Below, in pieces: positions 8,170-17,219 of a stretch of DNA of 52,990 nucleotides. The stretch is from Hyphomicrobiales bacterium (GTDB lineage: Bacteria; Pseudomonadota; Alphaproteobacteria; Rhizobiales; Rhizobiaceae): the NCBI GenBank assembly GCA_900466605.1, contig UBMU01000039.1, positions 1-52,990 of the forward strand, written 5' to 3'. Position numbers and translations under genes: made by a program. How positions within the stretch are numbered: position 1 is the first letter of the stretch; every line of letters starts with the position of its first letter. Below the pieces are notes generated by a model. It was not told where the DNA came from. It did no database searches and worked only from the letters and a program-made list of their open reading frames with translations.

Positions 8170-8301
8170 GGTACGCAACAGCCAGTACTCGGAACAAATG
8201 CGGTTGGTCGATAGTCTCTTCGCTAGTGATCGCGGTGAGGAAACCATTCGACGTTCCGTCAATTCCAGAGCCGTAGACCAAAGCTGTGACAGGCTATGCG
8301 G

Positions 8302-8613
8302 CTAAGGACGCAGCCTGACCAACTGTTCGCCGCTCTGGGCATCAAAAAGTGCGAGGTCAACGACGTAGTCGCCCGACTTGCTGACGAGATCGAGGATCGC
8401 TGCTGCAAACCGTACAGCGCAAACGGGGTTCACCGCCAGATCCATTGTCTCACTGCTGGAAAGGGCTAGCCTGGCAAGCAGGTCGCCACTCTCCAAAGGC
8501 GCGAACATCCGAACGCTTTCGACTTCCAGAAAAGCATCGGCGTCTTGCTCAATTGGCGGGAGCTTCGCCTCGAAAAGCCGAATGAACTCGTCCTTTTGCT
8601 TGGCTGACAACAT
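8302..8613 (-). CDS. Small hypothetical protein co-transcribed with a LysR gene
   Basis: The 103-residue soluble protein starts MLSAKQKDEFIRLFE; there is no signal peptide or membrane segment. It is rich in acidic and aliphatic residues and has no known catalytic motif. The start at 8613 is chosen because a perfect GAGGAGG sits 5 nt before it; an ATG at 8631 lies upstream of that site and would make a 109-residue form. It starts 10 bp after the stop of the LysR gene, and the ribosome site lies at that gene's 3' end, suggesting translational coupling. Possible roles include a partner or accessory protein of that regulator's circuit; nothing in the sequence decides it. Confidence 0.6.
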   Translation of the reverse strand: MLSAKQKDEFIRLFEAKLPPIEQDADAFLEVESVRMFAPLESGDLLARLALSSSETMDLAVNPVCAVRFAAAILDLVSKSGDYVVDLALFDAQSGEQLVRLRP

Positions 8614-8623
8614 TTGCGCCTCC

Positions 8624-9565
8624 TCAGTCATTTGACATTCGATTGGAGCTCCCAGCCCGGACGGCGTCGATGAACGCACGAAGCGCTGGTGCCATCTGCC
8701 GCTGCTGGGGGTAGCAAAGAAACCATCCCGGAAAAGGTGCGGACCAGGCTTCGAGACAACTGGCCAGCCGCCCCTCGGCAAGATGATCGGCAATCATCTC
8801 CTCCACCGCAAATCCTATTCCCATCCCTTGAAGGACAGCGTTCACTGCAGTCTGCTTGTCGCTGACAATGAGAGGACCATTTACGGCAACGCTGAACCAT
8901 GCGCCGCTCTCGAAGAATTCCCAGGAGTAGGGTGTCTGGTGGCCGGGCCAACGCCACCGCACGCACTGATGGTTGACGAGATCGCGAGGATGCTCTGGTC
9001 GACCATGCCGACGGAAGTAGGTGGGCGTCGCGATAGCAAGTTGGCGTAACTCGGGTCCGAGACGAACCGCAACCATATCCCGCTCGATGACCTCGCCGAT
9101 CCTTAATCCGACATCATACCCTCGCTCGACTATGTCGACCGTCTCATCATCGACTGTGATGTCGAGCACGATGTCGGGATAGCGCTCCGAAAAGGCTGCG
9201 AGGATCGGTTCGATGTGCGTCTGCGACGCAGAGCGAAACGTATGGACACGAACAGTTCCAGCTGGTCGCTCCCCGGCGGTCCGAGTTTGAGCCAAGGCCT
9301 CGCCCAGCTCGACGGCAGCAGGTCGCACGCGTTGGAACAGGTTCTCGCCCACCTCCGTCAGTGAGACGTTTCTGGTCGTTCGGTGAAGGAGACGTAGCCC
9401 CACCCGCTCCTCAAAGCTGCGGATCATTTGACTAAGTGCCGATGGCGATACCCCGAGCACCTCCGCCGCGCGGCTGAAGCTCAGGTATTCGGCAACGGCA
9501 ATGAAAGCGCGCATTTGATTGTAGTCGTTGCCGGCCGGAAGTTTGTCTACCAACATGTCTCGCAT
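8624..9565 (-). CDS. LysR-family regulator divergent from a short-chain dehydrogenase
   Basis: The 313-residue LysR protein has its winged helix at about 15-75 (VLGVSPSALSQMIRSFEE, then LHRTTRNVSLT) and an effector domain with GYDVGLRIGE and the LVNHQCVRWRW segment. The ATG at 9565 is preferred, with AGGTGG 8 nt upstream; a GTG at 9577 and an ATG at 9556 are alternatives. The gene is divergent from the SDR at 9665, its likely target, and is followed 10 bp later by the small gene at 8302-8613. Its general sequence style matches the LysR proteins at 5171 and 42708. Confidence 0.9.
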   Translation of the reverse strand: MRDMLVDKLPAGNDYNQMRAFIAVAEYLSFSRAAEVLGVSPSALSQMIRSFEERVGLRLLHRTTRNVSLTEVGENLFQRVRPAAVELGEALAQTRTAGERPAGTVRVHTFRSASQTHIEPILAAFSERYPDIVLDITVDDETVDIVERGYDVGLRIGEVIERDMVAVRLGPELRQLAIATPTYFRRHGRPEHPRDLVNHQCVRWRWPGHQTPYSWEFFESGAWFSVAVNGPLIVSDKQTAVNAVLQGMGIGFAVEEMIADHLAEGRLASCLEAWSAPFPGWFLCYPQQRQMAPALRAFIDAVRAGSSNRMSND

Positions 9566-9597
9566 TGTTAAGGCCACCTAATAAGGGCATTCAATTT

Positions 9598-9626
9598 TTG
9601 GCTGATTATACAGTAAATGGTATTGT
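9598..9626 (+). promoter_or_regulatory. Likely promoter of the SDR gene at 9665
   Basis: TTGGCT (9598-9603), a 17-bp spacer and TATTGT (9621-9626) match four of six bases each with the -35 and -10 consensus. It lies in the AT-rich gap between the divergent LysR and SDR genes. Imperfect boxes fit an activator-dependent promoter. Confidence 0.4.
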
Positions 9627-9664
9627 GACAAATTCCTTCTCGTTAAAAAAAGAAGGAGAGTTTT

Positions 9665-10492
9665 ATGACCACCTGGTTCATCACAGGTATTTCACGCGGC
9701 CTTGGGAAAGCACTGGCGCAAGCACGGTTGGCATGCGGCGATACTGTTATCGGTACGGCCCGTACGACCGAAGTGCCCTTAGAGGAAGGGCTGGGCCGAT
9801 TGCACCTTCTTTCAGCCGACCTTAGTGACGGCGACGACGCCGAGGCTGCCATACGTCAAGCTTTCGAGATCGCAGGACGGATTGATGTAATTGTCAACAA
9901 TGCGGGCTATGGCCTGCTCGGGGCCCTCGAGATGGCAGCCAATGAGGATGTCGAAAGGCTCTTTTCAGTCGACGTCTTCGCACCATTCCGTATCATCAAG
10001 GCGGCCTTGCCATTTTTGCGCGCACAAGGACGTGGTCATATTATCAACGTCACCTCTATCGCAGGGCGAGCTCCTGGCATTGGATCGGCCATGTACTCGG
10101 CGGCCAAAGCTGCCCTTGAAGGCATGTCTGCGGCCCTCGCTTTGGAGGTCGAACCTTTCGGCATCAAGGTCACTGCAGTTGCGCCGGGTGCTTTCCGAAC
10201 GGACTTCCTATCAGACCATTCAATCAGAAAGAGTGATGCCGCTGGTGCCGCCTATGCTGAGACGATCGGGCAAAGTTCAGCAGCGTTCGACGCGGCCCAT
10301 GGCCGGCAGGCCGGCGACCCGGTTCTCGCCGCGCAGGCGCTCCTCGATCTCGTAAAGTCTGACAACCCTCCGCTCCATCTCTTGTTGGGTACTGATGCAC
10401 TCCGACGCGCAAGAAGCAAAATCGATCAGGTCGCTAAGGAAATTGATGCGTGGGAGGCTGTTACGCGAAGCACTGATTTCGTGGGAGCGTAG
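9665..10492 (+). CDS. Short-chain dehydrogenase/reductase
   Basis: The 275-residue protein is a classical SDR: cofactor glycine motif TGISRGLG at 7-14, NNAGYG near 79-84, a catalytic Ser in NVTSIAG and the YSAAK Tyr-x3-Lys pair near 140. The Arg in TGISRG suggests NADP preference (inference). It carries a longer C-terminus than minimal SDRs, like the 'oxidoreductase' subgroup often controlled by LysR or AraC proteins. A strong AAGAAGGAGAG ribosome site precedes the ATG. It is divergent from the LysR gene and closed by a strong hairpin at 10563. The substrate is unknown. Confidence 0.9.
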   Translation: MTTWFITGISRGLGKALAQARLACGDTVIGTARTTEVPLEEGLGRLHLLSADLSDGDDAEAAIRQAFEIAGRIDVIVNNAGYGLLGALEMAANEDVERLFSVDVFAPFRIIKAALPFLRAQGRGHIINVTSIAGRAPGIGSAMYSAAKAALEGMSAALALEVEPFGIKVTAVAPGAFRTDFLSDHSIRKSDAAGAAYAETIGQSSAAFDAAHGRQAGDPVLAAQALLDLVKSDNPPLHLLLGTDALRRARSKIDQVAKEIDAWEAVTRSTDFVGA

Positions 10493-10562
10493 TCGGGAGA
10501 GACCGGTTTGCGCAGTGGTGTCATCAGGTTCGGTGACCCACATTCCTGGTTGATTTCATTCG

Positions 10563-10595
10563 CGGCCATCACTCTCTTCGGGAGAGTGATGGCCG
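10563..10595 (+). terminator. Hairpin terminator after the SDR gene
   Basis: A perfect 14-bp stem (CGGCCATCACTCTC / GAGAGTGATGGCCG) with a TTCGG loop lies 70 bp after the SDR stop. No T-run follows. Confidence 0.65.
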
Positions 10596-10648
10596 TTGCC
10601 ACCGGTAGGTGCCACTCCGCTCCAGATGAGCTCGGCGATTTTAACCCC

Positions 10649-11050
10649 TCACGCCGTGCGTTGCCCAGCTTGTGCAGATAGTGCTCCCAACACCACCATA
10701 CCGCCCCTAAGATTTCGATGAAGCGTGGCCGAACCTACCCAACTCCCTGCCTCAGCTGTCGAGCGCCAATCGTTGACATGGATGGTCATGCCAAGCGCCC
10801 GCTTCGTCCAGCCAGCCCATCGTGAATTGTTTTCGAGTAGTGGCCGGCTTTCCTTTGGAGGTTGGAACCCGGCGACAGCAAATCTTCTATCAACCGCGCG
10901 GAACGCTCTGGCACGCGCAGCCACGTCTTTGCCCAGCCACACCGCAATACCCATATCTCGAAACATGAAGGTGTAGCGGTAGATGTTTTTTCCGGCTCCA
11001 GGCACTGAACGATGGCCTCAATCCGCACCGGCAATCCAGCCGCTGTGCTT
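10649..11050 (-). pseudogene. Probable frameshifted gene, family unknown
   Basis: On the minus strand two frames look coding and join at a run of six A (about 10988-10993). Upstream the frame gives PVRIEAIVQCLEPEK; after a one-base shift the next frame gives NIYRYTFMFRDMGIAVWLGK and continues for about 110 residues to 10649. Each side has natural composition and G/C-biased third positions, and each frame loses sense beyond the A-run. This suggests a single-base indel in a homopolymer: a true pseudogene, a sequencing error or slippage. I do not recognise the family. No ribosome site is clear for the 5' part, which may itself be truncated. Confidence 0.35.
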
Positions 11051-11403
11051 CCGCTGAAAAGAGTGAGTGAGGCGAAGCCACCAAGCCCCGCTACGCACTG
11101 TAGGAGGTTTATCCACCATCTCTACGGCCCTTCGTCACGATACGGTTTTTCAAACGTATCCGTAGTTTGTTCGCGTACTCCAGTTGGGTCAGAGCTCTTA
11201 AGCATCGTCGGCCCGGGCCCAAGCCTATACCCAAGTATGATAGGGTTTCCCGGGTTGTTGGGATATCCAAACCGGAGGCCGTCCATCCGTTTTAAAAAGG
11301 TGAATGGCAGAGCATTGTCGCGATGACGAGTGGCGGAGCCTTGTCTTCTCCATTCGACCTCTATGTTTCGGACCAGCTTTTCTAGCATTTGAATGGAGAG
11401 GGC
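11051..11403. other. Leader region of the CDC48-like gene
   Basis: No gene is supported. The short open frames in both directions have neither ribosome sites nor family resemblance. The sequence presumably carries the promoter of the AAA ATPase gene, but I cannot pick out a convincing one. Confidence 0.4.
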
Positions 11404-13659
11404 ATGTCTACTTCTGATGATCAAGTATTGACATTGCAAGTCGCGAATATGCGTCCTCAAGACGCCGGCGCAAGTATCGCACGCCTATCGGCCACAGCGA
11501 TGCAAAAACTTGGCGTACGAGAGGGCGACCTTATCGAGCTAATTGGTAAGCGCCACACCGGCGCGATCGCGATGCGCCCCTATTCCGATGACGAAGGACT
11601 AAACATAATCCGTCTCGACGGGCTACAGCGCGTAAATGCCGGAGCGTCGAGCGGTGACCTTATTGAGGTCCGTAAAGCGGAGGCTCGCCCAGCGAGCAAA
11701 GTGGTTCTCGCGCCCGCTCAGAAGAACCTAGTCCTCCAAGGTTCGGGCGAACCCTTGCAACGGACTTTCCTCCACCGGCCGATGATGGCTGGCGACGTGG
11801 TATCGACGTCCGTCCAACAAAGGGTGCAGGATCCGCGCCTGCTTAACCTTCCTGCTTACGGTCTTCAAGAAATCAGGCTCGTTGTGGTTTCCACGCAGCC
11901 GCGGGGCGTCGTGCAGATGAACGAGCAGACCGTCGTAGAGCTGCGCCCGCAGTTCGAGGAGCCCAAAGAGGCGCGACGGGCCGACGTTACCTATGACGAC
12001 ATTGGAGGTCTTGGTTCATCCGTCGAGCAAGTCCGCGAGATGGTCGAACTGCCGTTGCGCCATCCCGAACTTTTCCAGCGTCTTGGCATCGATCCCCCAA
12101 AGGGCGTCTTGCTCTACGGACCCCCCGGCACCGGCAAGACCCTACTTGCACGAGCTGTCGCCAACGAAACGGAAGCTAACTTCTATCATATCGCTGGGCC
12201 CGAGATCATGGGTAGCCGGTATGGAGAGTCCGAGGAACGCCTTAGACAAGTCTTCCAGGAGGCATCCGAGAATGCGCCGTCGATCATTTTCATCGACGAA
12301 ATTGATTCCATTGCCCCCAAGCGGGAGCAGGTGACGGGAGAGGTCGAGCGCCGCATCGTCGCTCAATTGCTGACGCTGATGGATGGTTTGGAGCCTCGCC
12401 AGAACATCGTCGTGATCGGTGCGACGAACCGACGAGACGCAATCGATGAGGCCCTACGCCGTCCAGGACGTTTCGACCGAGAAATTGTAATCGGCGTCCC
12501 TGACCAGAACGGTCGACGTGAAGTGCTGGCTATTCACACACGTGGCATGCCACTCGCCGGGGATACGGATCTAGACGAGATTGCGCGGACCACGTACGGG
12601 TTTGTCGGGGCCGATCTGGGCGCTCTCGTACGCGAGGCCGCGATGGACGCCTTGCGGCGGGTCCTTCCCGATGTGAATCTCAAGGAAGGGATTCCGACCG
12701 AGGTCCTGGAAAAATTGACCGTCTCTCAGGACGATTTCTTGACGGCAATGAAACGCATCCAGCCGTCTGCCCTGCGCGAGATCATGATACAGGCTCCGAA
12801 TGTCCGTTGGGATGACGTCGGTGGCCTGGACGAAGCACAAGTTAAACTCAAGGAAGGCGTGGAACTGCCGTTGAGATCGCCCCAGGCCTTCAAGCGGATG
12901 GGCATCCGGCCGGCCAAGGGCTTTCTGCTCTTTGGGCCTCCGGGCACTGGTAAAACGCTACTTGCCAAAGCGGTGGCTCGCGAGGCGGAGGCAAATTTTG
13001 TTGCGACAAAGTCTTCTGACCTGCTGTCTAAGTGGTATGGCGAGTCGGAGCAGCAGGTATCGCGCCTTTTCGAGCGTGCAAGGCAAGTTGCGCCAACGAT
13101 CATCTTCATCGATGAGATCGACTCCCTCGCTCCGGCGAGAGGTGGCGGTCTTGGAGAACCGGCCGTAACCGAACGGGTCGTCAATACGCTGTTGGCAGAG
13201 ATGGATGGTCTTGAAGACATGCAAGGTGTTGTCGTGATGGCAGCAACGAACCGGCCGAACCTTCTTGACCCGGCGCTTCTGCGACCCGGCCGTTTCGACG
13301 AATTGGTCTACGTTCCGGTTCCAGATGCGAAGGCGCGGCTCAAGATTTTGGGTATCCATACAAAAAAGATGCCGCTTTCCAGTGACGTTGATCTCGACGA
13401 CTTGGCGGAGAAGACCTTGCGCTTTACGGGTGCTGATCTTGAGGACCTTACTCGCCGTGCTGGTTTGATTGCGCTCAGGCGATCCATCGAGGCGTCCACC
13501 GTCGACAAGCAAGATTTTGACAAGGCGCTTCTGGAAGTTCGTCCCTCCGTTACTCAGGAGATGGAAAGGGAATATGAAGAGATGCTGAAGACGTTGCGGC
13601 AGGAGAGCCCACAGAGGCGCCAGATAGGCTTCACGCCACTGCGTCAGTCGACTGAGTAG
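11404..13659 (+). CDS. CDC48/VCP-type tandem AAA+ ATPase
   Basis: The 751-residue protein has the full CDC48 architecture: N-domain with double-psi barrel (about 8-90) and second lobe (to about 185), then D1 and D2 AAA modules. Walker A GPPGTGKT occurs near 239-246 and 511-518; Walker B is FIDEIDSI in D1 and FIDEIDSL in D2. D1 has the ATNRRDAIDEALRRPGRFDR segment and D2 ATNRPNLLDPALLRPGRFDE, carrying sensor 1 and arginine-finger regions. D2 also has the pore-type KWYGESE. It should form a hexamer that unfolds or extracts proteins. The family is universal in archaea and eukaryotes but sporadic in bacteria. Start 11404 follows GGAGAGGG; a TTG at 11389 precedes that site. The gene stands alone with no obvious adaptor or protease. 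Confidence 0.93.
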   Translation: MSTSDDQVLTLQVANMRPQDAGASIARLSATAMQKLGVREGDLIELIGKRHTGAIAMRPYSDDEGLNIIRLDGLQRVNAGASSGDLIEVRKAEARPASKVVLAPAQKNLVLQGSGEPLQRTFLHRPMMAGDVVSTSVQQRVQDPRLLNLPAYGLQEIRLVVVSTQPRGVVQMNEQTVVELRPQFEEPKEARRADVTYDDIGGLGSSVEQVREMVELPLRHPELFQRLGIDPPKGVLLYGPPGTGKTLLARAVANETEANFYHIAGPEIMGSRYGESEERLRQVFQEASENAPSIIFIDEIDSIAPKREQVTGEVERRIVAQLLTLMDGLEPRQNIVVIGATNRRDAIDEALRRPGRFDREIVIGVPDQNGRREVLAIHTRGMPLAGDTDLDEIARTTYGFVGADLGALVREAAMDALRRVLPDVNLKEGIPTEVLEKLTVSQDDFLTAMKRIQPSALREIMIQAPNVRWDDVGGLDEAQVKLKEGVELPLRSPQAFKRMGIRPAKGFLLFGPPGTGKTLLAKAVAREAEANFVATKSSDLLSKWYGESEQQVSRLFERARQVAPTIIFIDEIDSLAPARGGGLGEPAVTERVVNTLLAEMDGLEDMQGVVVMAATNRPNLLDPALLRPGRFDELVYVPVPDAKARLKILGIHTKKMPLSSDVDLDDLAEKTLRFTGADLEDLTRRAGLIALRRSIEASTVDKQDFDKALLEVRPSVTQEMEREYEEMLKTLRQESPQRRQIGFTPLRQSTE

Positions 13660-13969
13660 TCAGTGCATCACGCCGCCAAGTGGACCTCACCGCCGCCTTG
13701 CGAATGTCTAGGCGCTGTATTTCGAAGTTCACGGCCCGAACTGGACATGCCGCGGCTGCCCCTTCCGTGGAATGGTTGCGCGGGCCGCGATCCTATGGGT
13801 GTAACGGAAACCGACAGCGCATCGAGTTCCATCAGAGCAATCCTAGTTGGCGGATCGAGTATCTCCTCGCTCAATTTCACCTGAGTTCGGCAATGAGCGC
13901 GGCCTCTGCAAGCGGCTTTTGACTCTACAGCAGTTTACTGCCGCGCAAGATCCAAGGCGGTCTACCAAC
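13660..13969. other. Gap between convergent genes
   Basis: No coding signal, terminator or repeat is convincing between the CDC48-like gene and the small membrane protein gene that runs toward it. Confidence 0.4.
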
Positions 13970-14206
13970 TTAATTACTAGCAACAGTAGGAAGTGGAGTT
14001 TGTCGGAGCGGGACAGATACCGCCATTACACCAGTAATAGGCAGGCTATTCGACGGCATGGGATCAATCGCTGATGTATGTAGACGTCGCGGTGCATTGA
14101 CCCCAATGTAGATAGCCACGCCTGCCAAAACGATCATGTAAATCGCCAGCGGGAATACCATGCTAGGCGGGCGCTTGCCGCCCATACTCTCATATTGCGA
14201 CTTCAT
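13970..14206 (-). CDS. Small single-pass membrane protein
   Basis: The 78-residue product starts MKSQYESMGGKRPPSM and has one hydrophobic helix at about 17-37 (VFPLAIYMIVLAGVAIYIGV). The basic residues before it suggest a cytoplasmic N-terminus and a periplasmic Pro/Ser/Thr-rich tail. An AAGGAG site 6 nt before the ATG decides the start; the frame is open far upstream but without a ribosome site. It runs toward the CDC48-like gene. No family is recognised. Small proteins of this layout often modulate a larger membrane complex, but no partner is visible nearby. Confidence 0.65.
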   Translation of the reverse strand: MKSQYESMGGKRPPSMVFPLAIYMIVLAGVAIYIGVNAPRRLHTSAIDPMPSNSLPITGVMAVSVPLRQTPLPTVASN

Positions 14207-14822
14207 GAAAGACTCCTTCAGCAAAGCTCCCCGTGGTGCGGACGGAACGATCGTGCCAATCAAATCCCCCAGAGACGGACAGGTCGCGGGATAGGTGTAA
14301 GTTATGAATGAGCATGCGTCGTCACTCCGAGACCGTCGCTGGCATCTGGCAAGACGGGAGCCGCCCGAGGGGGCAGTCTCTGATCGGACCCAGACCGGAT
14401 CCAAGCCCTCCGAAATGGCGACAGCCGGAGGAGCCCTGTCTGTGCATGTTGCCACGGTCTAAGTGTTGGCAACAGGAGGACCGTAAGCTTAAAGCGAAGG
14501 CGATGTAACTATACGCAGGTATAGACCATCGCATCAAAGCAACGACGTCTTTTGGTCTTCAGCGATATCGCGTTTCAAGCGCGGCTGGTGCCTAAATCGG
14601 TGCAGCGGTTTAAACGCACCCGTTGGGTTCGGCTAAGTGGTTCCAAAGGTCCGAGCTTATTGCGATCCTCGACTGGTAGCACGTCGGCAGTTGTTCCCTT
14701 CACAAATTAGCGACAACTGATAGAACTCAAAGTGGTATTGCCTTGCAATCTAGCCGCTGTAGCTGTCCCATTAATTGTAGCAGCCACGCAAAGGGGAATT
14801 GGTCAAAAAGGAGGGTTCCGCC
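14207..14822. other. Divergent intergenic region, 616 bp
   Basis: It separates the small membrane protein gene from the SGNH hydrolase gene and must contain both promoters. A short palindrome CTATAC-gcag-GTATAG sits at 14509-14524. I see no gene. Confidence 0.45.
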
Positions 14823-15866
14823 ATGACCTCAACCGAAAACGACAACAGGTCGAAAACGCGAAAGGCCAAAATAATTACGTCGTCCCGGGCGGCGAAGATG
14901 TCGAAGAAAAGCGAGAGTGCCGTCGCCGAAAAGTCGGGCCACGCGCGAGCGGCATTTGGTCTCGAAAAAGATCCGGGGATCTGTCTTGTCTATCACGTGA
15001 AGGACGGCCGGAACCGGTATCTGCAAAAGGAGGTCGCCTCCGATTTGTACGGTCAGGCGACGGCCGGGGCGCTCGTTGCTGCGAGAAGGTCCAGTATCAG
15101 GATCTGCGCCGACGGCGACTCGTGGATCAACATTTTATGGCCGCTATCGGGACTTGCGGGATACGAGCCAACATTTTTCGATATTTTGGAGGGACTGTAT
15201 ACGACACATAGCGTCGCCTACCCGGGGGATACGTTCGAACAGATGTTGGCCGAACGAGATTACCGCCAGCTCGTCAAATCGGCGTCGTTTGACTTCTTCA
15301 TCTTTTCGGGGGGCGGCAACGATGTCCTCGGAGGTGGTGCGTTGGTGGAGCTCTTGCGCCCACGTTCAGCAGGGACGCCAGGGGTTCCAAGGAGCTTCCT
15401 CAGAAACGATATACTTGATCGGACCGTGCAGCGGCTTGAGAATGGCTACAATACCATTGCGCGCGAGGTGGCGATCTTGTCGAATCCGAAACAGACGCAG
15501 ATGCTCGTTCACGGTTACGATGTTCCGACGCCACGCAAAAACGGAGTTTGGCTCGGAGACCCGTTCGAACGTCGCGGCTACGATCTCGTAGGCGACAAAG
15601 CCGTAATAAAATCCATTCTTACCTATCTGGTAGATGTCCTCTACGACATGCTCGGCCGGGTCGAGAGGGCTCAGGACAACGTCACGGTGGTAAACTTGCG
15701 AAATGTCGTAGGAACGAGATGGAACGATGAACTACATCCGAAAAAGCCGGCGTCCCAGGATCTCGCTAAGAAGTTTGTATTGGCTATGAATGAGCTGCAG
15801 CGCGACGACGTGCGACGTCAACGCGAGCTGCTCTTGGCAGCCAAGTACCAAACGCCTGAGAGCTGA
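14823..15866 (+). CDS. SGNH/GDSL-type hydrolase, apparently cytoplasmic
   Basis: The 347-residue protein shows SGNH landmarks: block I ADGDSW with nucleophile Ser100, block III GGGNDVL with Asn166, and block V DELH with Asp302 and His305. It should be an esterase, lipase or acyl-hydrolase. Unusually, the first 45 residues are a Lys/Ser/Arg/Thr-rich, disordered-looking extension (RSKTRKAKIITSSRAAK) rather than a signal peptide, and the C-terminus is a charged helix (QRDDVRRQRELLLAAK). The basic N-terminus could bind nucleic acid, polyphosphate or membrane; this is inference. A strong AAGGAGGG lies 7-8 nt before the ATG at 14823. It stands alone in the region. Confidence 0.75.
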   Translation: MTSTENDNRSKTRKAKIITSSRAAKMSKKSESAVAEKSGHARAAFGLEKDPGICLVYHVKDGRNRYLQKEVASDLYGQATAGALVAARRSSIRICADGDSWINILWPLSGLAGYEPTFFDILEGLYTTHSVAYPGDTFEQMLAERDYRQLVKSASFDFFIFSGGGNDVLGGGALVELLRPRSAGTPGVPRSFLRNDILDRTVQRLENGYNTIAREVAILSNPKQTQMLVHGYDVPTPRKNGVWLGDPFERRGYDLVGDKAVIKSILTYLVDVLYDMLGRVERAQDNVTVVNLRNVVGTRWNDELHPKKPASQDLAKKFVLAMNELQRDDVRRQRELLLAAKYQTPES

Positions 15867-16321
15867 CCATCCGCGACCGTCTGGAGCCCCATGGACTCGT
15901 CACGGAGATTAATTGGGCTGGGCGAAAGGCGCTTTCGATATCGTTGAGGCGCCATCGTCACATAAAGCAAGATCGTGGCGGTCAGGGAAGGTCTCCGCTA
16001 CCTACTCGGTTCGGCATGAGCGCCGCGTTAAAGTTTTAAGTGTCGACGCAAAAATGGACAAACCACTTCGGATCCTCGCATATCAGGTGAACCACATCGT
16101 CAGCCAGTCGAACTCGACGAATCTGACGTAGGACAACCTAGTCCGTTTGCCGGCTGGCACTTGCCTCTTCGCGCCGCGAGCCTCAGCGCGCGGTCGTTTC
16201 CTCGCAGTTGGTCTTTGCCACGTTGTACAGTGCGATACAAAATTGCCGTCCTCGTGAAATTCAACGTACACATTTCCCAACAATGGTGACCTCCAGATAG
16301 TATTCAATACAGGAGTGTTTG
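15867..16321. other. Intergenic region before the cytochrome P460-like gene
   Basis: No supported gene or RNA. Short frames here have no ribosome site. The last 100 bp are AT-richer and probably hold the promoter of the gene at 16322. Confidence 0.4.
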
Positions 16322-16843
16322 ATGAGGCTTGCGTTTCTTGGTGCCGTCGCCGTTCCGATCGTTGTTTTCGGCATTGCAGCCTACGCCGCGGTTTCCCAAT
16401 CGACGGCAACGGCAGCTCCTGATCAAAATGCTTCTCCAATTTATGGAGTAACTATTCCGGACGGCTATCGTGATTGGAAATTCGTTGCCCCCGCCCAGGA
16501 AGCACCTCCCCTGGACGAGCTAAGAGCGGTATTGGGAAATGATATCGCAATAGATGCGTACAAGAGTGGAAAGTTGCCATTTCCTGATGGCTCGATACTA
16601 GTGAAGCTTGCCTACAAGCGAATGCAGTCGACTGAATTTCCTCCTGCGACCGTCCCCGGCACCCCAACGACTGTGCAGGTGATGGTCAAGGACTCGAAGA
16701 AATACCCTGACAGCCACGGGTGGGGATTCGGAAGGTTCATCGACGGTAAGCCTGTCGACATTGCCCAGCACGAAACCTGTCTTGCCTGCCATACTGAAAG
16801 AGTGAAAGATCACGACTATGTCTTCACGCGGTACGCTCCATAA
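16322..16843 (+). CDS. Cytochrome P460-family haem protein
   Basis: The 173-residue protein has an N-terminal signal/anchor (MRLAFLGAVAVPIVVFGIAA) and one c-type haem site CLACH at 153-157 close to the C-terminus. The preceding beta-rich region with GYRDWKF and the GWGFGRF segment shortly before CxxCH match the cytochrome P460 fold. P460 proteins in other bacteria oxidise hydroxylamine or bind NO, using a Lys-haem crosslink; I cannot place the crosslinking lysine with certainty. AGGAG lies 6 nt before ATG 16322. It should act in the periplasm, perhaps in nitrogen-oxide detoxification (inference). It has no co-transcribed partner. Confidence 0.75.
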   Translation: MRLAFLGAVAVPIVVFGIAAYAAVSQSTATAAPDQNASPIYGVTIPDGYRDWKFVAPAQEAPPLDELRAVLGNDIAIDAYKSGKLPFPDGSILVKLAYKRMQSTEFPPATVPGTPTTVQVMVKDSKKYPDSHGWGFGRFIDGKPVDIAQHETCLACHTERVKDHDYVFTRYAP

Positions 16844-17083
16844 CCCAACGGACTATCTGACAACTGAACGTTGCTTGGGTCTCGCACGCGGGTCGAACAG
16901 TAGTTCATAGGGTCTTGAGCGTGCCAGACATGATTAAATCCCTAGGGTAACGCCTCGAGGCCTTTTGCGGGACTCGATTGGCGTCTGATTCGTGCTGTCG
17001 AGGCAAGAGCGCCGATGGCAATCGATTTGGTGCGTCGGTCGGCATTCCAACGGTGACTCTAGGCAGAGTTTGATAAACTCCCC

Positions 17084-17219
17084 ATGTTGGAGGCGGTCGA
17101 TCTGCCGGACGATTTTGCTGCCCTGAAGGCGATGCCGACCGCGGCAAGCGCGTGAAGTCCGCAAGGATGAGCGGATCGAACGGCTGGAGAAACTGGTCGC
17201 CGCTTCCAAGTGGCTCCAC
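17084..17219 (+). pseudogene. N-terminal scrap of an IS66-family transposase (TnpC)
   Basis: The frame from ATG 17084 reads MLEAVDLPDDFAALKAM, the hallmark start of IS66 TnpC, then hits a stop. In a shifted frame the downstream sequence reads RKDERIERLEKLVAASK, which continues the TnpC N-terminal coiled coil. The similarity ends at about 17215, exactly where the AraC gene of the GC-rich block begins. The rest of TnpC, TnpA, TnpB and the IS ends were not found, so only a broken edge remains. Confidence 0.7.

Noticed and set aside
16083..16439. 118-residue minus frame upstream of the P460-like gene
   Set aside because: It overlaps the signal peptide of the cytochrome gene and has no ribosome site.
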